Shown here: positions 46,807 through 60,800 of the stretch, piece by piece
Position numbering within the stretch: the stretch's first letter is position 1
Layout: every line of letters starts with the position of its first letter
DNA from: Bactrocera neohumeralis
Taxonomy: Eukaryota > Arthropoda > Insecta > Diptera > Tephritidae
NCBI RefSeq assembly: GCF_024586455.1
Contig: NC_065921.1
Coordinates: 4,402,001 to 4,466,000, forward strand
Reading direction: 5' to 3'
Length of the DNA: 64,000 nucleotides
Notes under the pieces: model-generated
The model's input: only the letters and a program-made list of their open reading frames with translations
What the model was told of the DNA's origin: nothing
Databases searched by the model: none
Program-made: the position numbers and the translations under genes

Positions 46807-47888
46807 TATTGGGTTGTCGAAAAAGTCTTTTCCTATTTCGTCAATAGATGTTGTTGCAGTCGTATATCTCCAATGTTTGTGTCATACCATATAGTGTTGG
46901 AAAGATGAGATTTTAAGCTTCATCTAAAATTCAATTCGGGGGAAGTTGAAGAAAAGTTACATACAATAATATAGAAATTCGCTTTAATTTAAAATTTTTG
47001 TATAAAAAAGAGAAGAATGCCACGCAAGCCACTAATGAAATTGGTGGAGTTTACCGAGACGATGCTGTATCAGTTCGTGTAGCACAACAATGGTTCGCTC
47101 GCTTCCGTTCTGGAAATTTCGATGTGAAAGATGTGCACTTCACTTTGGCCGACCTATCATTGAGAAAGTTGATGAAATTATGGAAAAGATTGGTCAGGAT
47201 AAGCAGCCATGACATCTCTAAGGAACTTAACATTCATCACCAAATTGTTTTGAACCATTTAAAAAATGCTGGCTACAAAAAATGCTCGATGTTTGGGTAC
47301 CACATGAACTCTGAAAATTTCTTTGCTGAAAAGAAATGAAATCAAACCATTTCTGCAGCAAATGATAACAGGAGACGAAAAGTGGATCAAATACGACAAT
47401 AATGTGTGAAAAAGATCATGGTCTAAGCGTGATGAAGCTCAACAAATGTTCGCAAAGCCAGGATTGACACCTCGAAAGGTTATGCTGAGTATTTGGTGGG
47501 GTTTGACTGTCTACAACTGATGAGATTGAAGCAATCAATCGAAAAAAATGGATAGAACTGATCAAGAGAAAGAGCTTCGTTTTCCATCAAGACAACGCTA
47601 GAACACAAAGATCTTTGATGACTCGGCAAAAACTGGGAGAGCTTGTCTGGGAAGTTTTGACGCATCCACCATATAGCCGTTAATGCAGAACCCCTTAATG
47701 GAGTAATGTTGGCTTCAAGAGAAGCCTGTGAAAATTACTTGTCACAGTTTTTCGCCGAGAAACCAGACAAGTTTTACACTGATGGAATAATGTTTCTAGC
47801 GAAAAAATTTCTAAAAGTGGTCGACCAAAATGGTATAAGTTGAAGTTTGATTAGAAATACGAAAAGACTTTTTCGACTACCCAACATA
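46807..47888 (+). mobile_element. Nearly full-length mariner (family A, copy 2)
   Basis: Terminal repeats TTGGGTTGTCGAAAAAGTCT (46809) and, read inward, TTGGGTAGTCGAAAAAGTCT (47884) bound about 1.08 kb with TA beside each end. The plus-strand frame runs through 'KNATQATNEIGGVYRDDAVS', 'WFARFRSGNFDVKD', 'ISSHDISKELNIHHQIVLNH', then 'MITGDEKWI' and 'FHQDNARTQ' in broken frames, so both helix-turn-helix units and catalytic segments are represented. Frameshifts and stops make it inactive. Confidence 0.9.
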
Positions 47889-50800
47889 AGGCATTAAATC
47901 ATATTTGAACATCGTCTAATAGCTCCGTTTACATTACCCAATAAAATTTACTAAGTAGAGTTTTGCTGGAAGATAGTGGCTTGCTTTTAAATATAGTATG
48001 CCTAAAGCACGTTTTTGAAAACAGTTTCTTTCCTCTGTTCTTTTGCTCAGAGATAAGGAAATCTATCAAATTAGCAAAATTTAACAGTTTTTAGAGTCGT
48101 TTTTATATCCGCTGGTTTTTTAAACTTGTAACTTCACTTGATATCAAGCCGGTATATCAAAGTGTGGTGTATGGTGATGCGAAATTTAGAACAAGTGATG
48201 GTGAATAATTATTATCTTTTCTCGAATATATACCCAAACTATATTCATGACTCTACTTCAAGTTTTTTAATTAGTAGTTAAAATTGAGAGCCTGATTTTG
48301 TAGTAACCCTCAAATCCCCAAACACTTAGAACATCTTGCAGCCCAAAAATGAACGAAAAGGATCTCAAGTAATGACTCATGGTTTATGCTAATTAAATAA
48401 CCTTCAATACTTAAACAATATGAGGCGAACAAAATACCAGAATCAAAACACAATTACCTACATATATGATTTATCAATAAATACATTACTTGTTCATAAG
48501 CTGCAGGTGTGTGCTACGCGTACTCAAACGAGCCACTTCGGCAAGCGCACCATAAAAGCGGTTACGCCCACAAATTACATTGAAATCGAAATTCCGCGCT
48601 GAATTTCTGATAATGAGGATGCGATTTACAGTACAGTAATTAAAATTGAAAAGTGAATAACTGTATAGGCGAAATTGTGGAGGAAATGTGAGGGAGGAAA
48701 ATACTACGTAAACGCGGTTTTCTCACTTTACCAAAGATAGGTGTAATTGGTGAATATATTAAAATCCCTCTACTCCTCCATGAGTCAGCGGATATACGCC
48801 AAACAGCAGCCACTGAAATTAATCAGAAGTAGGAGGCATTAATGCGAGGGAAAAGCGCAAATTATGTGTCGAAGTGCAAATAAATTGAAAGAATTTAAAA
48901 ATTAACATTCATTTATGCGCCACGCGCTGTTTGAAGAGACACTGTGCGAGGCTTAAATTCAATTCAATTTTGCGTACAATGAATGTGTTTCTGTTTTTAT
49001 GATTATAAAAAACTTAATCTTAAAAATAATTAATTGTTTTTCAAAGAATTTTAATGAAGTCTTATATAAGTCCTGTGTACTTGCTTTGGAGATTGTAGCC
49101 ATACCTTGGATAACAAGCTGTGCCAAATTTTGTAAAGATATCTATCTATCTATCAAATGAAAACGTTTTCTACAGGTATACTAGGACTTGACGATTCTGG
49201 CAAATGAATAGCATCTTGAGGAAAGAACAACATATATTCCGACGGACATGACTAAATCGATTCATCTCGCCATGCAAATGCATAAGTATACATTTTTATA
49301 GGGCGTATGACCATTTTTTTGGCGTTTGGTAGTGTTACTTCGTAGTTAATACTTCTTAAAGTATTAAATAGAACCTGAGAAATTAAATAAATAAGATATT
49401 ACATCATAAGTCCTCTTCTGTTTTTGCACTCTTTCATTTAACTTTATTCAGCCAAACTTAGGATTAAGCATAGTTTGAAATAAAGAGTAATTTTTTATGA
49501 AGCTGTTAGTAACTATGGCTTTCCAGATCTCTGCCTCTGGACTTACCCGTCTAAAACCTTCACAATCTAGAGAATTATTAAGGGGATAGCTTATCTCGGG
49601 TAAAAAACAGCATTTTTATTGTTATAAACATACACTATTAACAAAAAAATCTGGAAATTTAAGAAAAAAATATTTTAACTCGGCCATTGAGACGCCATTT
49701 CCCGTGACCCCTTGGAAAAAATATGCGCCGGTGTTGGCAGGATAACTCCCTAGGATCATCTAAAGTGAAAAAATACGTGTTTGAGTTAAAATCTTAACTT
49801 AGAACTTGAGCGAAGGAAAAACAAACTGAAAATAGGATTTTTGGCAGACATTTGTACAATAAAATGAAAATTTCAAAAATGGTATCTCAAAGGCCTGTGT
49901 AAAATTTCATGAATACCGGTTGAGTTGTTCTCGAGATATCTTACCAACTGACTTCAAAAACACAGTTTCGAGAAAAACCCGTTTAAAGACGGCGGACTTA
50001 GCTTAGTTAGCCTCGAGCTCACAAGTTTGCAGGCTGTATCTTCAAAACTGATACTCCAATCAACTTGAAAACTTAGGACAATATTCTAGAGATGTTGTAG
50101 AATTTAATAAAACAATAAAAAAAAATCGATTTTTTGAAACCCCTAAACCCATGCAAGCTTTCAAATGCAAAAAATTTGATTTCGATTGTTTTGTTAACCA
50201 AATTTATTTTGATTATCACACTGTGCGTGAAATCAGGCATGTCCTTGTTTCTCCACAAATATTCGCTTTCGCAAATGAATTCCTTGTGCAAATGAGCTGT
50301 ATCAGCGGTTTTCCACTTTCCTGCCTGTCCTTTGGCTGGCCGGCAAGCTCTGTGGTGAAACTACCGCTTTGTCATTGAGGTTGTCTGGTTGTGGGATTTT
50401 AGTCGTATCCGCGTCTTCAGCTTCTATTCGGTCGGTGTCATCAATAAAAAATCTTAATAATCAATCAAATGATTTATCCGATTATCATCACACTTAAACA
50501 TTGGCGTTTGCGTCAGCGTTTCCTGCGAGGCTGATAAATGTGAGAAATTTCGAATATTGAGAAATTGTACGTCATTTGGTTCTGTATATTTCTTGGCATT
50601 TTAAGGAGCAAATTGCTTTTAATTTATATTATTTGAATGTGCACAAGCAAGTACAGTATAGAGGAATATAAAATTAAAAAGCTAGAATTAAAATTTATTT
50701 TGATAGATATTTCAAAGTATCCGCAGTGCAGCCTCCAAAATTTTGGTATATGCTTGTATAGAAGTACATAGTAATATTATTCAAAAATAATATAAGACAA

Positions 50801-52135
50801 CGAATGCCGTACATGATTTGCATTGAAGTTCTGCGTACCATCGCTTTTGAAGTTGACTGTGAACTGAAATATCATACCTATACATAGTATGGTATTCATA
50901 TTTAATTTCCTAAAGTCGCATCATTCATTCAACAGCGGATGATGAGAACTTCGTGCGAAGAGGAAACCGCCATAACCAGTGGTGTAAAGAAATATTTTAT
51001 ATCAAAGATCATAATAATGAATCGTTGGCAAACCGCATTGTTATGCACAACACGGTAATAATGCGAGAAGAAGGTTAGGGAAATATTTTTTGTGAGTTAT
51101 GACTGCTGAATTATGGTATTGGCTACTCCGCAGGACCACCTCGCAGGAATTGCACAAACGCCTGCGAGACCGCAGTATTCAAAATTCGAAAATCTTGTTG
51201 GCGTTTATTTTATGCGGAAATTCTCTTCTCTACGGCTTTTTTATTGTTGTATAAATAAAGGAAAATACAATTTTGTTTGCTTTAATTAAGCAATAACAGT
51301 TGGGAACGATGGCCAAATGGCACGTCCTTCATAATATTTTGAGTTTATTACATTAAAAAGCTTCTGAAAATGCGGAAGAGCAAAATGGTGGAAGTTGATA
51401 TGGATGAGAATTTCTGCTTTGCATCATTACTAAAGTCCTACTTACTTGGGTTTCAGGTTAATATTTTATGAGCATGGAGCATTTCGAAAAAATTTCGGAA
51501 ATGAGATTGTTGGTTTGTTTGGTATACAGGTACATACTGTATTCAATTCAATATCTGATCTCTCTAAGTATAACATAGGCTTTAGTTAACCTTACGCCAA
51601 AATAATATTCCAAGAGTGTTTAACAATATTTTCTTTATTCACTGTCATCTAAGTCGTGTGGTTACATAATGCTTAACGTTATGCCTTACAGTCCATGTTA
51701 ACTTAGAAATGTGGTAAGTGAAAGCACCAATCCGAAAATATGCTAACACACCACAAATGCTCGTCTGAGTAGTTCATTTCCAGTTGATCAAGTTCTCATT
51801 GACATCGATTTGCTTGGTGACACCCTGGCACTTTCGCCTTTCAATTCCATCACCGTGAGCGTTCGAAACAGCGTGGTCTGTGCTATTGAACTTAAGCGAG
51901 TTGCCAGCAATTGCAAGCTACAACGACCCAGCAGACCTCAGTATATTCATAGCTACCGGTGAGAGTGAGTTGGGGTAGATATGTGACGCATTTGATTCGC
52001 TCGGCTAAGAATGCCAAAGGAACAGCTCTTGCGGAAGTGTGAAGCCCTTTGCAGGCATGGCATGCAAATGCCAGTGGTTTAAAAGCGCAAACGGCAAGTG
52101 AATTTTCATATAAAGCTGAGGTATTCTTTAAAAAA
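47889..52135. other. No recognisable gene
   Basis: More than 4 kb of AT-rich intergenic sequence. The segment 49120-49330 carries dispersed-repeat wording (CCGACGGACATGACTAAATC), and 49850-49960 resembles other repeat boilerplate. No exon or RNA gene can be supported. Confidence 0.45.
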
Positions 52136-52262
52136 AAAAATTATGTACAGCGACTTGAATTTGATCGTTCAGTTTGTATGGCAGCTATATTCTATAGTGG
52201 TTCGTTATCGGTGCTGCCAATAAATGAGCCGGTTTTTGAGAAATTCGAGGGACTAGGTCAGT
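52136..52262. repeat. Short dispersed-repeat fragment
   Basis: Contains GATCGTTCAGTTTGTATGGC followed by 'agctatattctatagtgg' and 'aatgagccggtttttgag'. This looks like part of the dispersed repeat also represented near 46000. Non-coding. Confidence 0.45.
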
Positions 52263-52981
52263 GGTCTTCAACTCACTTTTACAATGTTTATGCTGGCAAC
52301 AGAAAAATTAAGTTACATGAACACATTAGCTTGCTCTGTTAGCTGTTTTGTCTCTCGTTGGCACCTTTACAAGTATTTTTGGTAGTGTGGGTTGTCTATG
52401 TTGCTGCTTACTTGTAGTTGCAAGTAGTAAGGGTAATAATTTCCGTTCGTTTTTTTTTCAAAAGCTGACAGCGGCAGGCAACAGCGATGATTTTTAAACT
52501 TCTACTATGTGGTTATATTTTTAATAAGTTGGTGTAATCAAGATTCTAATCGATCGGGTGTTGTACTCTTTGATTTAGAAAGATAGAATGAAGTCTCTAC
52601 GGTTCTAAATCTTTACTTAACATTGAAAAGTTTCATTTAAATGGTTTTAAGTTATTCAGAATTTAAATTTTTGCGGATAACAAATATCAAATATATGTAT
52701 TAAAAAAATGTTTAATTGATCCGGCAAATAAATTCGTATTTTTTAAATTTGTGTAATCGGCTCCAAAAACACGTTTAAAGTTTTTTCGAAACGGTGTTTT
52801 CAGCGTTAGTGAGGAAAATTTCTATAAAAATGCTAAACTGATAAACTAGATACAGCAAGGACAGAAAATAACAGTTATTTCATACTTTTTGATTAAAAAA
52901 TCATTATGAAGGAGAGTTCGGATTTATATGATGATGACAGTCTAAAACTTTCGAATTGTGATTTTTATGTTTTCCTCACAA

Positions 52982-53148
52982 AATAATAGTTATGCGGTGA
53001 GTTTTAAATAATTCTTATGCAATAGGGGTTGGAGAGTAAACTTTTTTTTGGCATCGACAAATTATGCTCTCACGTTATTACTTTCGAATCGCAAGGGAGA
53101 AGAAGTATTGCGAAAGAGTTATTTAAAACTCACCGCATAACTATTATT
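52982..53148. repeat. Palindromic MITE with 42-bp arms
   Basis: The left arm 52982-53023 (AATAATAGTTATGCGGTGAG...) and right arm 53107-53148 (...CTCACCGCATAACTATTATT) are reverse complements with only three mismatches over 42 bases. They are separated by 83 bases without coding potential. The right arm touches the family A mariner that starts at 53145. Confidence 0.9.
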
Positions 53149-54092
53149 GGGTAGTCGAAAAAGTCTTTTCGTATTCTAATCAAACTTTAACTTTTTTTTA
53201 TATTTATAATGAACTTTAATGAACCAAGTATGCACCATTTTGATCGACCACTTTTTGCTATTTTTCCGTAAGAGACATTATTTCATCAGTGTAAAATTTT
53301 CCTGGTTTCTCGGCGAAAAACTGCGACAAGTAATTTTCACAGGCTTCTCTTGAATCCAACTTTACTCCATTAAGGGAGTTCTGCACTAACCGAAACAAAT
53401 AGTAGTCCGATGGTGCAAGGTCAAGTCCATATTATGGATGCATCAAAACTTCCCAGACCAGCTCTCCCAGTTTTTGCCGAGTCATCAAAGATGTGTGTGG
53501 TCTAGCGTTGTCCTGATGGAAGACGAAACCCTTTCTGTTGATAAGTTCTAGACGTTTTCCTAGATTGCTTGCTTCAATCTCATCAGTTGTTGACAGTAAA
53601 ATGTAGAATCAATCGTTGGACCAGGCTGGAGCTGCTCATAATGGATGATTCCTTTCCAATCCCACCAAACACTCAGCACAACATTTCGAGGTGTCAATGC
53701 TGACTTTGCGACCATGTGTTGAGCTTCACCACGCTATATATTTCATTGACTTTTTTAACGATAGGTTGACCAGAGCGAGGTGCACATCGAAATTTCCAGA
53801 ACGGAAGCGAGCTTCACAAATTTTATTGAGGGCTTTCGTGGCATTCTTTCCTTTTTATGCAAAAATTTCAAAATATATAATTTCTTCATTGTTTTCACTA
53901 ATTTTTGACCAGTTGAAATTTTTTTCAACTTCCTCGAATTTATTTATTTTTTCTGGTTAAATGAACACTATCTCATCTTTCCACCACTATGTACATGATA
54001 TGACACAATGTGATAGGTAGTACTGAAGATATACGACTGCAACGACATCTATTGACAAAATTCGAAAAGACTTTTTCGATTACCTAATATTA
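53145..54092 (-). mobile_element. Mariner family A, copy 3
   Basis: Bounded by TTGGGTAGTCGAAAAAGTCT at 53147 and the matching inverted end (GAAAAGACTTTTTCGATTAC) at 54083. The minus strand carries a degenerate transposase: an N-terminal start near 53930, 'FRSGNFDVHLALVNL' near 53800, and 'FHQDNARPH' near 53510. It runs opposite to the copy at 46807-47888, with frameshifts throughout. Confidence 0.9.
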
Positions 54093-54891
54093 TTCTGTGA
54101 GAAATAAATTAGATTTATGAAATTTTCTCATAACTTTTACAGTCTCTGGTTTTCACACGATCTTCCTAGTTACATACATTTGCCAGGTAATGATAGAACG
54201 AATACGATTCTTTATAATGGTTTCGACTTTTATTTTAAGTTTTGCATCAAAAATAACTTTTTTTGGGAAAAACTTTGAGAAAATCAAAATTTTGACTATT
54301 GTTTCCATCATTCGTGTTAAGTATGTATTAATAAATACTTTTGAAATTGAGATAATTTAAAGCAAACATTTTTTTCTCATCGCCAGACATTATTTTTCGG
54401 GGATCCTTAAAATTTTTCACATGAACAATCCTGGAAAAGCACTGACGTGTTGTGTGTGTTAAAAAAAAACTCCCAAAAACGTGTTTCGACAGGATTGCAA
54501 CTAAATATAACCCCTTAAATTATATAGACATTTCATGGTTGATGAATATTACAAATAATATTATAATTTTTATTTTTCTAAATAAATTTAATTAGTTTAA
54601 GTAGCTATGTAATTGTATAATGCATGCCAATAAAGTAATTTGAAATGAATTTCAGATATTTTTACTAAAAATAATTCTAATTATTTTCAGTTTATTTACC
54701 GTTGCAAAACTTCTTTCACCGATCGCTTCACAAAAGCAAATCAAAACGAGACTGAAAAAGTGCCACAAAGTTAAACTGCGGCAACAATACACCTTCTAAA
54801 GCCAAGCCAAGCCATAAAACAACAACATAAACATTACAATAAAAATTGAACGAATTGTATCGAAACTGGAAAAGGAATTTAGTTCGCGAAA
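54093..54891. other. Upstream region of the transmembrane collagen gene
   Basis: AT-rich to 54,680, then presumably 5' untranslated sequence before the ATG at 54,892 (context GCGAAAATG). No TATA/Inr pair is evident, and additional upstream non-coding exons cannot be excluded. Confidence 0.45.
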
Positions 54892-57800
54892 ATGTTTCTG
54901 GCAATAAATCAAATGAATGGGCAGGCGTCCAAAAGGCGCAAAAAGGAGAACAAAAAGCGCGCGGCGGCAGCTGTTGTTACCAAAGTTGCTGACGACGGGG
55001 CAGATACTATACACGGTGGCGGTCTAACAATGCCGGAAGGTGGAACACAGGCGGAGGCAGAGATGAAAGCAGAGACGACAATACCCACAACACAACCGTC
55101 AGTTGATGCAACAGCATCGGCGGCTAGCTCGACGTCCAGTTCGACGGCCAATCTCATTGATGATATGTTGCTCGATTTTGTAGTCGACAGCACGACCATA
55201 ACAGCCGCTGCGAAAACCAAAATTGCAACAAAGTCAGTGGCAGAGGAATCGCAATCGACGGCGAAATGTAAAAAATGCCAACACGCGCTTTCAAATGGTG
55301 AATGCCGTCAGAAACATTCGAAGGCCTCTGCGTTTTCAACGTCCCACTATGGCTGTCGCTGTGAATGCGATTCTGCGAATAAAAGTTTATGGAGCTCTGC
55401 ATCGACGGCCGCGTCTACGTTCACACCCAAGTTTAACCCGCCCACGCCTTCAATGCCAAATGCGACGTCACCTACGTCATTGTATGCGGTGTATATGTGC
55501 CTAGGTACCCTCGCTCTGGCCGTGGCCACTCTGTCAGTACTCTTCTACTCGCATGTGCACTCCGTCGCCAGCAACAAAAGCGCGAGAATCAATAGCAAAA
55601 TGCCGATGGCGATGACGCCGACAGATGCGCATTTAAATTTGGCTGTATTCCGGGAGCAATTTCAACGAGAATTGCTGGCATCGGAGCATGTGCTGCGCGG
55701 CATAGTGTCGCAAGTACTGGACCAGCGGGAGAGCAAACGAAAGGAGCAGCCAACAAGCGGCCACAATGTCGTGTTTGGTTCAGCTGAGCCGATCCATAGC
55801 TACCAGCAACGGTAAGTAGTGAACTGGAACACCACTGAATTTAACGCCCATCGTTGCCCTGGTGAGTTCATTCTTCAGGCGATGATTAATTGCATTTGCC
55901 ACACTCAACAATTGCCTACTTAGGGCAGGCACCAGCGGGCACCAGCTGTGGTGTTTCATGTATCTGCCGGTCAGTTCATGGGAGATATTTGAGCGTGACT
56001 AATTTGATTTTTACCCGTGGCAGGTGCTGCATCAATGGTGACGTTGGTTGTCCGTTGGGACTGCTAATGGCTTATTAAAAACCTATCAATATTGTGGGTG
56101 GCAAATGAGAAAGTAATGCTGGTAAAAGGACTGACTGACGAGGAAGTCTGCTTTGTTTCGTGTGCTATAAAAAGTTACAAAACATTTCCTTGGAGGCTTT
56201 TAGCTCCCTAGTGTGACGTCAGTTCTTGGATAGTAAGATAACTATAGCAAAAATAGCTATCAGAAAAGCAATTTCGGCTGGAGTTTTTGTTTGCAAGCTA
56301 CTAGTGTCTGTCTGTACTTATAAAAAATTTATTTATTTTTTGCATATTTCTAATAAAAATCAAACCATACTTGTATAAGTAGAAGTAATCTTTATCTCCA
56401 CTGTTTCTAATTTATCTTTAAATGCTTTTTTCCAAAAGTTGTTTTTTCATTTCATTGCAACAAATGGAGTTCCACACATAATGGCATCAAATGTACTTTC
56501 ACAGCAATAAACAATTTCATTGATATCCCAAACCGTTTGTGCAGCGCTCTTATGGAAAAACCCGTTAAAAACTATAGGATTTTTGAATTTTTGTTTCATA
56601 TCTAAGTTTATGAATTAATCAGTGAAATGAAAAAATGTTGCTCAAATATTATTTGCAGTCTTATGGTATACATATATGGTATGCAGTTCTAATGATCCAG
56701 GCATGGTTTTTTATATAAAGGGTGATCTACTTCGAGGTTTCCTACTTTTTTAAAGAAAAAAATACAAGCACACCAAACGGTTTTTGTTTTATGGATGATA
56801 TGGCCTCCTGAATCTCTTCAGGTAGCTCATCGCCCCTCATGCGGCAGTTTTGCTTGTTTACATACCCATTGAGCCAGAAAAAGTATATGTATGTATGTAT
56901 ATACGGTCGAATATTATCCAATAATAAATGCTGGTCCTCAAGATGGGTGATGTTGTTGCGAATAGTACGCTCAGTAGGCCGTTCTTTGCAGATCGTGTTT
57001 TTCTTAATTAAGTTTAACGATTTGTAAATTTTGTTCAGGCGTATTCCAATATGAAAAGGTGTTGGTGCCCTGGTCACAACCCCGTTCCAATCTGAGAGTT
57101 AGAGACGACCCCATATGTATAGCTAAAAATAGTCAATAGTCTTGGAATATGCCAAGTTCAAGGCCAAACCGCTCACCCACATTTTATGACAAATGAATGA
57201 CGCAATATTTGCTTTACACGCAGCTTACAGCTTGCCACATACAGCTAAAGCAGTCACGCGCTTCTCTAACTTCAACATTGATACCGACGTTATTACTAGC
57301 GGCGATGGGCGAAGTCTCGCCAGCAGCAAACGCTGATTTGCATTAAATTGAATATTTATGGCAGCAAATGTTTTTGAATAAATTAGTTGGAATTTTAAAT
57401 TGAATACTTCGAATCTGAAGCAACTGCTGGAATGGTATTTGAAAGAGCAAGTAATTTCCAGAATGCAGCTTATGAAGGAAGTTAAATAAAGTGCTTAAAT
57501 TAGATGATAGAGGGATTAGAAAATAATTCTCAAGTATAGGTCAAGGCTTAGGATAAACTGTCTATGATAGAGAAGCAAGTAAATGACAAGAAAATTGAAA
57601 ATCAATATAAAATTGGATTGTAAATACGTTTTGGATGAAATTAAGGTTGAGCGTATCCAAATCATATACTGAATTTTCATTACATTTACGTTGTCTGGAA
57701 TAATTAAAATTTTAGAACAATTTGGAATTTCGAAATTTCAATTAATTTCGCTGCAGGTTTCCAAAGCACTTATTTGTATTGGAAAAAAAAAGAAAATGCC

Positions 57801-60800
57801 ATTTTCTCATGCTCATAATTTTTCATGCCATTCAGAGTAGTGGCTTTTACTGAACTACTTCAACTTCCAAAAAAACGCTTTAAATGTTTCGATATAATTT
57901 TGTTTTATTTAACCTTTTTATCATTTCCCTTTGCAGCACGATTCGAGCGACGGCAGAAGAAAAGACAGCAACGATGCTGGCTGACGATGGAACGCTGGTG
58001 AGAAATGAGCGCAAATATGTTGGACCTGTCAGACACGTTGCAGACACCCCAACAACCGCGAATGCCGCAGAAACCGCGGCGGTGCAGGGCAGTGCGAGTC
58101 GTGTGGCAAGAAGAGCACGTCGTGATATTACATCGTCGCCGGCTGCTATGCAATGTAAGTTCTGAAAGCGTTGCGAAAGATTTTGCTGGGGTCGTTAGGC
58201 GCCCAGAGGAATCAAAGTGTTGATAACGATGCGCTAGGCAAATGAAAAATGTTATTTATTTATTTTATTTCACTCTTGCTCTACCTTTGCCTTTTGTTTA
58301 TGGTTATTTTTCTGGATGGAGTGTTATTTACTTAACAAAATTTTTTGTGTGCTACTGTTTGTTTTTACTTTCTATGAAGAATATGTAATAAGGTCTAAAA
58401 TATACATTTATTATTCATATTAAATGCATATATCTAAGGTCAAATGCTCCAATTTAATTTGAAATTTTATAAACTGTCCTACTGCAAAATCCTTGCTCTG
58501 AGCTCGAAACCTCTGCAAGCGTTTGGCACGTGGCTTCTTCAGCTTATGCATGTGTTAATTTATGATGTCGGTAAGAAATAATCTAAGGTATATGTTTGAA
58601 GTATACAGTTAACAGTAAGCTTTCTTTTATTCTCATACAAGTTACGTATACGCATTGTTGTACAATTCCTTCAGGATTTAAAAAAAATTATTATAATATA
58701 ATATAATAATATAGTAGTATATTTACAGAAACATGATCCATAATATTTTTTTGACTTCATTGCTTAATCAGCACGTGTGTAGGTATGAAATTTACTGTAA
58801 AGACTCCTTATCAGTTCAACTTTACTCAACTTTGCGTACCCGTAAAGCAAACTGAATATATTTCCATCGCCAATAAATAGTTGAACTGAATGACTGTGAT
58901 TTTCTGAAGGGGAAACTCATTAATCTTCTTGGCATCGAAATCATCCGCTCAGCAATAATACTGTGTCAATGAGTGCTTAAAATATTCAATATCATCAGAC
59001 TGGAGCTGATTTTCAGTTCGCAAATTTATTGCTGAGCTCTGTTTTGTAGCTTCATTTCTCTGATTTCTTGTCCATCCGGTGCTTTAACACATACACTTTG
59101 GCAGTTCGGCTCCTTCGCTGCCGTGAGTGTGGTTTGATGTCTGTGCTTTTCCATTTACAACTTTTTGCTTTCGGTACCACTGAATGCTGTTGCAACACGC
59201 TTACTTGCTTTGCAGTCTCATTGAACTCACTTATTGGTTTGATTTTATTTCTTTAGCTGATCCCTTCATCGAATTTTTCAACCCGGATCACCGCAAAGTG
59301 CTGGAAGAGCAGGATAAGGAAATACGCAAACGTACAGGACTGAAAGGAGCTGCGCCCGGCGGTGACGAGTGGATTTACTTAAATACCTACTGCCGAGTGC
59401 CGGTAAGTAACAGTTAAAAGGTGAATGTTTAGTTTTTTTTTAAATACAGAGATAATTTTGACTCATAGCAGGAAAATAATTTTGTAAATTTAACATTCGT
59501 TAGGAAAAAATCATAACTGGTTTCTGCAAGGGCACCCAAGAGTATTGTCCGCCTGCGCCTCAAGGTCCTCCGGGTCCAGTAGGTCCCAAAGGTACAACAG
59601 GACCACCAGGATTGCCCGGAATTCCTGGACCGAAGGGCAATCGCGGTGATGTTGGTCTACCAGGGCCGAGGGGAGTCGATGGTGCTAATGGCCCGATCGG
59701 GCCGCGTGGACCTAAAGGTGATATTGGCATACCCGGTCGTGCTGGTCTCGACGGACGTGATGGTGTGCCAGGTGAGCCTGGTTTAGATGGTGTACCTGGA
59801 CGTGCTGGTGCCGACGGCATACCTGGCAAAGATGGCCTACCCGGCTTGGATGGACGAGATGGTCTAAATGGCAAGGACGGCAAAGATGGTGCACCCGGAC
59901 CGAAGGGAGCTCAGGGACCACAAGGAGAGAGAGGATTGAAAGGTATGTAAAAAGGTTGGCAAGGAGTTTTTAATTGTAGTTAAAAGTTTGAGTTTGAATA
60001 TTTGTAATACAATTCCTTCTGAAATGATAAGACTTCTAAAGTACATACATAAATCTGTATTCGCTGAAACTTTCTTTCGAATTGCCGAGTTTTCATTTCG
60101 AGCTTTCATCTGCACTTACGATTTCCATTTGCTTTGCTTATCATTCTGATTCAGTCACAGCTAAAACAACAAAATCTGTTACCATTTCACAAGTACGCCA
60201 ACGAGGTGAGTCCATCTCATGATTTTGCAACTTGCGCCGAACTTTCGTCGAGTATTTACACATTTCCATACAAACGAATAATAAGGTATTGGCAGGCCAA
60301 ATGCCTCACTCGCACTGGTACTCGACTTTGGTTCTAACTAAAATTACTTTTTCGGTTATTTGTTTAGAATTATTGCCGGGTGTTGCATAGATTTAGAGTC
60401 CTCCAGTATTTGAAGTAGCTACTTTCTTAAGGTGCGATTTAAGGCACTTCCTCTGTTCTATTTTTCTTACTTTGCCCTAATTTATTTCCGTCGCCTTGCA
60501 TATTCTGCAATATATGTAAGTTTTTGTTTCTTTGTCCTTGTTGTACACTTATGTGCTTGGTATATAGTGAGTTCGTTTATTGCTCCTTACTAGTGCCTTT
60601 TGTTTATCCCCTTTATTTGCTTTTGTGAGCAGTTTGTGTTTGTGTTTGCATTTATTTGTTCCTTGTTTAGCAATTTCCTCGTTTCTTTCGTTTGCGGCTC
60701 TGATTTGTTGCAGTAAAAGTTTTGAGAACGTGGCCGAAAGTTTCTTTCCAATCCGAAGAAGTGTTAATGGCTACTAAAAATATGTTACCGTAAAGAAATA

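Noticed and set aside
59560..59921. Long minus-strand frames rich in Pro/Gly and His
   Set aside because: They are antisense shadows of the Gly-X-Y exon of the collagen gene; the repetitive codons keep the other strand open.
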